Translations under genes and position numbers: made by a program
The notes under the pieces: generated by a model
What the model was told of the DNA's origin: nothing
Database searches by the model: none
The model's input: the letters and a program-made list of their open reading frames with translations, nothing else
Shown: in pieces, positions 47,201-51,041 of the stretch
Layout: each line of letters opens with the position of its first letter
Position numbering within the stretch: the stretch's first letter is position 1
IMG/VR virus record: IMGVR_UViG_3300017991_000145
Span: 1 to 51,041 of that record
DNA from: a virus
Length of the DNA stretch: 51,041 nucleotides
Reading direction: 5' to 3' (one strand)

Positions 47201-49785
47201 AAGCGACCGGCATCGTTCCGGGTCATGTCGGAGATCAGGAGTTTACCCGCAGCGAGATCTCCTTCTGATCTGTCAGACATCTCAAGAACGAACTTTGCTA
47301 CGGTGTCAAGGAACTGAGACCTTGCCCTGCCTGTCTTCATCCTCTTAAGAAGGGACTCAACAGTATCCTCAGCGATATCCCTGCCTGTAGCATCGGGAGC
47401 AATGTGGATTGTCTTTCCGTCTTTGGATGTGAAAGCCTTGACACGGAAGAACTCACCGGCTTCTGTCTCATACCCGGCAATCTTCTCACCCTGCGGAGTA
47501 CGGGCTCCGAATCTACCCATCATCAAAACCTTGGGGGTCAGTTGACCTAGGTTACCCATCTTGGTCAAAGCCCGGCGGATCTGGGTGAGAGGTTCTGCCT
47601 TCGCCTCGAAAAACTTCAGAGCTTCCGGCCTGGCTTTGAGGTCACGCATAGCACCGAGATCAAACTCATGTGTATTAGGCAGGCCCTCGAACTCACCACC
47701 TCTTACTTTGGAGATAGCAGTTACGTATTTGGCAAGGGCCGGGTTGTCATTCAATACCTCGACAGAGGCAATTAACTCAACCGGAGCCTGAGGTGCCCGG
47801 GCTTCCTGCTTGGCTTCAAACTGTCGACTGCGTAAACGAAGGAGAGAATCCTGTGTCTCCTTAATCGCGGCCTCAATACTTGGCACTCTGGCCGCCGGAG
47901 CGTCTATGAGTCTTGCCTGTAATTTCTCAAGCTTGTCTTCCTGTTCAGAAATCTCGATACCTGTGCGGTAATCCTCAAGACCTACAGACACTACGCCGTC
48001 ACGGATAGCCGTCCGAAGAACATTGAGATCCTCAGCGTCAACCCTTTTACGCATTTCAAACTCAGCAACGAGATTCTTTACTCTTGCTCTACCTTCTTCA
48101 GGGGTAGGTGCGGACTCGTATACATCCCTGAGGTTCTGCCCAGTGAAAGATTGAAAGAACTCGTTAAGAGTCCCCGGCCTGGCCTTGTCAATACCCGGTA
48201 TATTCTTTATGAACGGGAGGTTAGAATACCACTTCTCTGTTCTCTCATTGATAGCGACATCGACAAGAGCATTAGTTATGCTGTCCATCTCATCGTTCGT
48301 TACAACGGGATCACCAGTAAAGAAGCGTTCAAGGACTCTTGCGTTCTGCTGGGTAGTCTCAACTGTCGGGACATCTCGGATTGCACCGAGGGCACGGGAG
48401 CCAGCTGGGAGGATTGAGAAAGCAACCAGCATGGCGGCGGAATCTCGGGGTCTAGTAACCGGCATCATTGCGCTTTCCATTACCCTTGTGGCCCACCCTT
48501 TCTGGGAGCCGTCCTCGTTTACATTCTCATCACGGTCAAGGTTGAGGACAGAGTTGTATACAGAAGTTAACCACTCCTCACCAAACTCTTCAAGAGGTCC
48601 ACTTATAGCTCCCGGACCGAGCAGTCTATCTGACGTATCCTTCATCTGAGTCGCCAGTTCTCTGATCCTTGGAGACTTCAAAGCACCACGAACCGCACGG
48701 AGCGTGGGGGAGTTCAATGCTGCATCTGCTGCTGAATCGCCGGCGGCTCTGGCAAAAGCACGGGAGAACGCCTGGCCTGTAGCACGACGGAGCGGAGCTG
48801 TGATCTTGTCTCCGAGAATACCGCCTACCTGTTCAAAGGCCAACTCACCGAACTGAGCCAGCTCTGCATCAGCCAACTCCCTAAGGAAATTCTTTTGGCT
48901 TGGGTGTAGACCGGGTCTGCCATTCTCATCCATCTCAACAACGGGAGCCATCTTGTCAGCGACCCGAGCGAAGACATGACCTTGGAAGAAAGGCATCCTT
49001 GCAGCAGTCGGACCTACAACTTCTGTCATAAGACGAGAGGCCATACTCCTTCTTGCCCACCTCAAGAGTATCTCGTTCTCTGCTTTGGCAAGAGCAGCCC
49101 CTGCGGGTTTCATACCTTTGGCTTTTAGGTAACGGGTGGCTGCTTTGGTAAGGGTCTCGGCCTTCTTAGAATTGAGCATGGCTCGACCTGCACGGACAGA
49201 GCCGACCCGGGCAGCACCTCGGGTCAAAGTAAATTCAAGGGCAGTACGCACCTGATCACTTACAATATCAGTTACGGCACCTGCAAAGGTTGTCTCTCTG
49301 GCACCTTCAATACGACGCTCGTTAGCCCATTCATTGACTACTGCCTCATCCCTTTTACGGGTGTTGTCGTTATCCGACTGGCCGGACTGCAACCTTTGAT
49401 ACGCATTACGGGCGGCGGTAGATTCTCCACCTTTGAAAAGAGGACCGACAAAGGGTACTTTTTCTACAAGACCTTCTTTGGTCAGGAAATTCTCTTGGAG
49501 AGATTCAGCAATGCCACGATCACCACGGGCGTCAGCGGCGGCAGATATCTCTTCTGAAGATAGAAGACGATCAGGGCGTGCCTGAGGTTTAGGTGCTAAC
49601 TCTTGATCTTCTACTTCTGGGGTTCGAGGGGACCGGGCGGGAGTTCCAAATGTAACTCTCTGTTCTTCCTCTTCTTCCTCCGGTCTAGGTACTCCGACTG
49701 CTTCGACCGGGTTCTGTCCGATCGGCGGTATGGGAGTGTCCTCAAAACCCAGACCAGCGTTCGGGTCCAGGAATGACTCAACCAT
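38215..49785 (-). CDS. Giant 3856-residue virion-type protein with RNA polymerase-like core
   Basis: One uninterrupted frame of 11.6 kb. Residues 1-900 are mostly helical and resemble large phage polyvalent proteins. A Pro/Lys/Glu linker covers about 920-1060. The central part (about 1350-2600) has, in order, a HPSSAKKHGG segment near 1730, QDVRHSVRSEDKNALVQKG near 1780, then SRVPGDDAHSHS and NAGSDFDADKRYVETPLL. DFDAD is residues 2062-2066 (bases 43588-43602). RNAP beta' has NRAPTLHR and then YNADFDGDQ at matching places, and crAss-like virion RNAP carries DFDID. The last 1100 residues have SAFHHFALYES text, typical of the polyvalent C-terminal LPD38-type region. I infer a packaged RNA polymerase. 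AAAGGAC precedes the ATG. Confidence 0.75.
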   Translation of the reverse strand: MVESFLDPNAGLGFEDTPIPPIGQNPVEAVGVPRPEEEEEEQRVTFGTPARSPRTPEVEDQELAPKPQARPDRLLSSEEISAAADARGDRGIAESLQENFLTKEGLVEKVPFVGPLFKGGESTAARNAYQRLQSGQSDNDNTRKRDEAVVNEWANERRIEGARETTFAGAVTDIVSDQVRTALEFTLTRGAARVGSVRAGRAMLNSKKAETLTKAATRYLKAKGMKPAGAALAKAENEILLRWARRSMASRLMTEVVGPTAARMPFFQGHVFARVADKMAPVVEMDENGRPGLHPSQKNFLRELADAELAQFGELAFEQVGGILGDKITAPLRRATGQAFSRAFARAAGDSAADAALNSPTLRAVRGALKSPRIRELATQMKDTSDRLLGPGAISGPLEEFGEEWLTSVYNSVLNLDRDENVNEDGSQKGWATRVMESAMMPVTRPRDSAAMLVAFSILPAGSRALGAIRDVPTVETTQQNARVLERFFTGDPVVTNDEMDSITNALVDVAINERTEKWYSNLPFIKNIPGIDKARPGTLNEFFQSFTGQNLRDVYESAPTPEEGRARVKNLVAEFEMRKRVDAEDLNVLRTAIRDGVVSVGLEDYRTGIEISEQEDKLEKLQARLIDAPAARVPSIEAAIKETQDSLLRLRSRQFEAKQEARAPQAPVELIASVEVLNDNPALAKYVTAISKVRGGEFEGLPNTHEFDLGAMRDLKARPEALKFFEAKAEPLTQIRRALTKMGNLGQLTPKVLMMGRFGARTPQGEKIAGYETEAGEFFRVKAFTSKDGKTIHIAPDATGRDIAEDTVESLLKRMKTGRARSQFLDTVAKFVLEMSDRSEGDLAAGKLLISDMTRNDAGRFELFSKLASMHLGYRVEDMAAEPQNAKLQNMYDAMKQIPGFDASMDSLIQEGIGAEAFNAITLAEPAKPKEDKPTTEEVLEQARAKKPTPTKKPAPAKKPKDDFLDEFDKEMAKRKPETPKEPEVAEEPKVDKKPAKQPAEKPTVEEAQAPTTPEVAEEELIPEPEPVAEAEPVAEAEPVAEAPKPKKVKKEVAKASNDATAEAVGKSDQVRTLSQAEYTTVAALKDPETTDPNAGVESGLGDVNPERRNEAMNQRFLQSFGFDYTPANARRAREVLAVAETRLEEATLSQEALDKFLAEEGGPEGVQDLRNAIKSAGEDFALGDAIAALQYYRNTFIPAVEKSQVNTDKAGPAFDSVNVTDIGFVNAKIIEDTINKMTETPEATAEMLEMHSKFFRNRKTSAVPYISKLTGGALNPTWLKEMEAHKSSTFPTGFANAQEYADARAQYTRFRDTKARKLLQQRRNDPAFRAQWWIDEVARALSARLGTLAQKKTITQPDIRKFRTSVVKEVFTSVPTTGPQAEAIKTTAKALGLEGDVAASNLTLFEQLNADRLELNPMRFFEATGNSKNNLRQKHQIAKVLDASEDFKDYFFHAGVFEKGSKAVNVDNLPETDLADLEVDYFNKGDDTFYLWAGPMGDKKEILFISVPKYTKGSKEANEKLKEYSALYRSIPKEKRDLFMVNPLNLKKITDPFTFNYILNRPFVDRTLHSAYTNYKDDTDLVKRAGSSLTGGVSANPRVIGQLLNIEGTELNTVTINDLELQDELGAMPEATDGVAYMTEDMANAYQKALGSWITQERAYPQLLTTKSLVSGADPQERSLVKTNFITLTKDLSEFDPESARYKIWKAVTDYNNAQEDPTKKIHLILHPSSAKKHGGEVVNLFENNGQNADTTDAQISPEILGRIKTDDLLWVQDVRHSVRSEDKNALVQKGPDLANLGPAVWDDQTAQTKRLDTEVQGLHTRGGFKVEEDVSAVGIPWLQKIADGRELPDARSRRRILAQYSYKYNDLVENKTYMAQLVEIPAASARANLPTITAGNINANGEFEAVLYKDFKEGKATGMVNRISRANASVDKRIRATNYDRTFKSVKAAEKFIRRMIARDLENGTTPRYLDMVVLNGKSVKDREFLLDNAENWDIQIWEIERHPTEEGKFIIPGAPVIISRVPGDDAHSHSVARLQRRLPTTANFIETALEDQVNAGSDFDADKRYVETPLLVSQKIEGKKPVAGFDIESDRGKMINMALFEMVGQYQDVTNLNAIKSPIDKKAYDATVQRYKKMEDKSKHPLIDPRRSRELRTANLEGKQGLAMGALASSGFSMLNMHELFLNEKAFHGKKMASTKPYQIEVPGRKEKLTVDLFTPEAAQKRQGHAIFTKNFLGNILNMFADNAKDDEVRHLGINPRTLEVAYALVFANSNLNNDQKMVDYVDLIADYLHSDIVMDFVNFERERASVRNSGDISVTWSKLGKKYGKKSKKFQDFRNLHRLGRDLSSMASFFKLASGTIPETSTSYERSKDLANRIKSNEMTMLNTLRVNELNSPFVDASSKALDSAYDFIFNQALYFSKQSAPIAERSAAIYKAARARELSKETGSKVDSKNVMVPDEVKIKYERRLDNVVISDALYSMMKDKESFVKVLREVPSQFEKWEEEYPDNRLFGLLEKRQVGKSSRVQILKSYQLRGVPQELLQGAQEDFDKLPFDIQLKLAIYTTSRFGASNSTSSGGFLSLVGPVFSKALNEKAVEQEQYWNKASMSPTDEVLVASYAANLASDDVAFYDPDKRDSLKTGAFTPPAQTAVNTAQPEADAVDIIEAPETKKEMPVTTTPVQNRTQKKDQSPLERHTTLTQSEFLDMLQTDQDTDTDKGTTTASAIAFQRYDTPKRLSNLAFAIAFRKGEKVSKEHHKMARNFAYQLENENLTPEQRLKLIRQKRKVWSSAKYKHQFDRLEQLARQKPRRQETFDIVYTPDTGIDSNEVRRYDREVSEKDDLTASMVAWRHLENRVRKSPRAITQLQQTLIKEARAARAAIRDDERIARNWQRRIKQLSKVAKIEEGLIDSAIGASLNGSNHIFNESEIRKDAEGNVLFSESKDELKKEPLRNPLWVDPNTGKTADEVDGLSQFVGSGEFSKALSVEKILAAVGNAKEINALKTEIRDQMNRQRLEANERVRGFADRIGEEDWIRFLPNYVMQKYKYIPNPAEVPSREEVEDEAKLEVIELHYGEVPEDAILEKFLAKESTQKEIQRLTDTKMKQKQKQASEAANEKSRKRLEETGRSEMRQYDSYEQALVKGGYLPETLKVTSLFPMWQNTVSEVIRNKKYLTVASTTADINGEMAMIPRKTEDQWQEEKDTSISNEQAFAVLETLIPFAKKVAPKNEKGESTLKDLEMNRAGNPWKQIQDITNVIENELSSRGYSFVETPELNVSGFWVRDGAPRQLLKHVTSKGFEDLKKSNPRLYSTLRGIRMFNNLTKSLALGFSAFHHFALYESYAASFGLDVKNNPLMTPFHFAKNIKDMAKQYKSLRDESGVLKQWVGSGLEVAVGAPDYDINRVNDIIKNLITLSGKTPLTRHLTAPALKGLLKVKNQADDFLWYVMQPTMKVHIAERILAEAQASPEYAGVPTDALMSDISQHVNDAFGGQEWEQYLWANPMVRDIMQSLIFAPDWTISALNISGVPDIIEGVAGVKNPLQKGKFSTVSRDQKLDKYWPAFFTMILFGVPAALQAMIYAAFGDPDEDDKIFPWLNEEGRRSYIDVTPITRSLGLKYGTTNRRRVYLRWGKQAYEVQGWFEHPVRTIMSKSSMAVKTSMEQLLAKNSAWWDMPWADADTFGLFHVDGEFKKSRAFAVASKFVPMSILNTLDDRPTSFFAPAKLGTSKFEAVKRLIPLVYAQADRQAAGELTRRRDLKRQLKSAMNETLKAAELNGYNRKDVMDEVLRKVRGRIYLEIYAELNRPGGPRDSEMKEHMNRIRRVMGTRKSLTQSLKRRFEKSNIKYTEEDRDAVMKAW
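46655..46708 (-). repeat. Three tandem 18-bp repeats inside the giant gene
   Basis: Three exact 18-bp units (plus-strand unit GCTTCAGCAACAGGTTCA) encode repeated EPVAEA in the charged linker of the giant protein. Exact identity suggests slippage; the linker tolerates length changes. Confidence 0.9.
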
Positions 49786-49798
49786 CAGTTATGTCCTT

Positions 49799-51004
49799 TT
49801 ATACGCCACCCTGCTCCTTCGGTGGGATTCCACCTGTTTCTGTAGGGGTGGCTTGGGTTAATCCCCCGGTCATCTGTCCGAATATCGGGAGGAGTGTATT
49901 CAAAATCTCTTCTTTTAATGCGGAATCTTCAGGAGCAGCACCGGCGGCTTCGGTAATCCTGTCGACAAGACTGAGGACCTGAGCCTGCTGAGGTGTCAAA
50001 CCCTGACGGGTGAGACCACGGGATTCAAGGGTAGTATTACCTTTGCCTGCATTGCGGAGACCAAGGGCGAAGTTGCGCTGAGCGGCTTCTCTGCCGGCAA
50101 TCTCCTTCTGGATCTGGCCCTGCCTCTGTAACTGACCCTTGTCAAATACTTCCCGGAAAGATCTCTGTCCGGCTGCATCCAGCTTGGCCTCAATAGCAGC
50201 GGCCTTACGAATCGTACCTGTGTCTCTTGTATTAGAAGCACGGATAAGAGTCATACGGTCGCCAAGGCTGAGGTCATTAAAAGCTTTCTGTCTGGCACTA
50301 TCGTAAGCCTGGGCAGCAGCGTTATCAATATCCTCAATAGAAACCAGGGCTTCCCTTGAAGCATCCTCTTTGGCAGCCTCCTCTGCGTCCATCATAACGC
50401 CTCGGTTGAGGTCTGCCATGACATCTGACCCCTTCATGTTCTCTTCTGAGAAATCCTCTTTGATCTGTTCGCTGGTAACAGCTGGTTTGAAGCGAGGCTC
50501 AACAGCCATTCCTGCTTTCTCAGCAATCGCTGCCCCTTCTTTGGTCAATGTCTTGGAAGGTGTCCCTGTTACAGCTATATCTGCTGCGACACCTCCGAGG
50601 GCTTCCCCTACTCCAATAGTCCCACCCTTCCTTAGGTTCGCCCCTGCCTGGGCCACAGTACCCCCGACAGTGTTAGGGATTCCTGTCATCTTATCTACTA
50701 TCTGGGACCCTGCCTCACTGTATCGCGCAATACCCTCCCCTAAACCACTCATAAAATTCTTAAATTTCGAATCCCGACCCCGTCTAACATCGGCAGCGGC
50801 CGTCTGTTTTTTACCTCGGATCGCACGACCCCCTCTAAGGACGGAAGAGAGACTAGCAGCAGCTTCTGCGGCACTTGGAGTACGAGGGTTTTGGGCTCTG
50901 CGGGTGATCGCGGGGGTACCCAGACCCAGTTCCATTTCTTCTTCACCTGTGAGACCTGCCTGTGGGTCAACAGGGGCTCCTACTGTAGTTTCGATACCAG
51001 CCAT
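49799..51004 (-). CDS. Probable internal virion or DNA-ejection protein, 401 residues
   Basis: Ala/Gly-rich and helical, starting MAGIETTVGAPVDPQAGLTG after a perfect TAAGGAGG. A Gly-rich amphipathic part (VAQAGANLRKGGTIGVGEAL) is followed by a long helical part, ending NTLLPIFGQMTGGLTQ. The composition and the position directly upstream of the giant gene resemble internal virion proteins of podoviruses, which enter the cell with the DNA. It lies 13 bases from the giant gene's start, so the two are co-transcribed. No lytic or nuclease motif is seen. The upstream gene lies outside the window. Confidence 0.62.
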   Translation of the reverse strand: MAGIETTVGAPVDPQAGLTGEEEMELGLGTPAITRRAQNPRTPSAAEAAASLSSVLRGGRAIRGKKQTAAADVRRGRDSKFKNFMSGLGEGIARYSEAGSQIVDKMTGIPNTVGGTVAQAGANLRKGGTIGVGEALGGVAADIAVTGTPSKTLTKEGAAIAEKAGMAVEPRFKPAVTSEQIKEDFSEENMKGSDVMADLNRGVMMDAEEAAKEDASREALVSIEDIDNAAAQAYDSARQKAFNDLSLGDRMTLIRASNTRDTGTIRKAAAIEAKLDAAGQRSFREVFDKGQLQRQGQIQKEIAGREAAQRNFALGLRNAGKGNTTLESRGLTRQGLTPQQAQVLSLVDRITEAAGAAPEDSALKEEILNTLLPIFGQMTGGLTQATPTETGGIPPKEQGGV

Positions 51005-51041
51005 TATGTCCTCCTTAAGACTCCTATTTATACATAAACCA

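Noticed and set aside
38215-49785. An N4-type (T7-like, single-subunit) virion RNA polymerase in the giant protein
   Set aside because: Size and virion context fit N4 vRNAP, but the visible motif is DFDAD with a beta'-like context. I saw no T7-like finger or palm motifs, so a two-barrel polymerase is the better reading.

Overview
The window looks like about 51 kb of one tailed double-stranded DNA bacteriophage genome (Caudoviricetes), probably podovirus-like. It has a terminase large subunit, portal, scaffold, P22-like coat protein, a family A DNA polymerase, a primase-helicase and a giant internal-virion-type protein. Nothing names the host. Signal peptides, a lipobox, Shine-Dalgarno sites of GGAGG type and sigma70-like promoters point to a bacterial host, probably Gram-negative. 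No integrase, repressor, tRNA or CRISPR array was seen. Leftward genes run off both ends: the left edge cuts a gene, and the right edge lies just upstream of a virion gene. The fragment is therefore probably a cut of a larger circularly permuted or incomplete genome, with the tail genes outside.

Layout. (1) 1-13.0 kb, leftward: small nucleotide and metabolism genes, then a metallophosphatase, the large terminase, portal, scaffold, coat protein and small secreted-looking proteins. A consensus-like promoter at 13.03-13.06 kb drives it. (2) 13.06-15.2 kb: a switch region with an isolated small gene and its terminator, a 20-residue membrane peptide, the leftward small terminase, and an AT-rich 630-bp regulatory or origin-like region. 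That region holds mirrored copies of a TTG-N19-TATATT element. (3) 15.2-25.1 kb, rightward: about 24 mostly unknown small early-type genes. Seven of them share a C-terminal (S/T)R(T/S)W(V/I)P tag. An SPFH lipoprotein with a membrane partner and a set of small Cys-rich proteins are also here. (4) 25.3-30.0 kb, rightward: a ubiquitin-like conjugation cassette of a Ubl ending in Gly, an E2-like protein, an E1/ThiF protein and a JAB/JAMM peptidase, with two unknown proteins. (5) 29.9-38.2 kb, rightward: SNF2-like helicase, PD-(D/E)XK nuclease, possible ssDNA-binding protein, DNA polymerase, primase-SF3 helicase and RuvC-like resolvase. (6) 38.2-51.0 kb, leftward: a 3856-residue protein and a 401-residue virion-type protein.

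How the parts may work together. The giant protein carries a DFDAD motif in a context like the second double-psi beta-barrel of multisubunit and YonO/crAss-type RNA polymerases. I infer a virion-packaged RNA polymerase that could transcribe early genes on entry. The sigma70-like promoters seen at three sites would then use the host enzyme for other operons. The Ubl cassette resembles the PRTRC (ParB-related, ThiF-related cassette) family known mainly from plasmids, and it lies directly upstream of the replication and recombination genes. An HD-domain phosphohydrolase overlapping a dATP/dGTP diphosphohydrolase-like gene suggests nucleotide-pool control. It resembles the DatZ/MazZ pair of 2-aminoadenine phages, although no PurZ is present in the window.

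The most interesting items are the candidate giant virion RNA polymerase, the complete Ubl-E1-E2-JAB cassette, and the family of unrelated or paralogous small proteins sharing one C-terminal tag. All assignments rest on reading motifs by eye; no database search was run.
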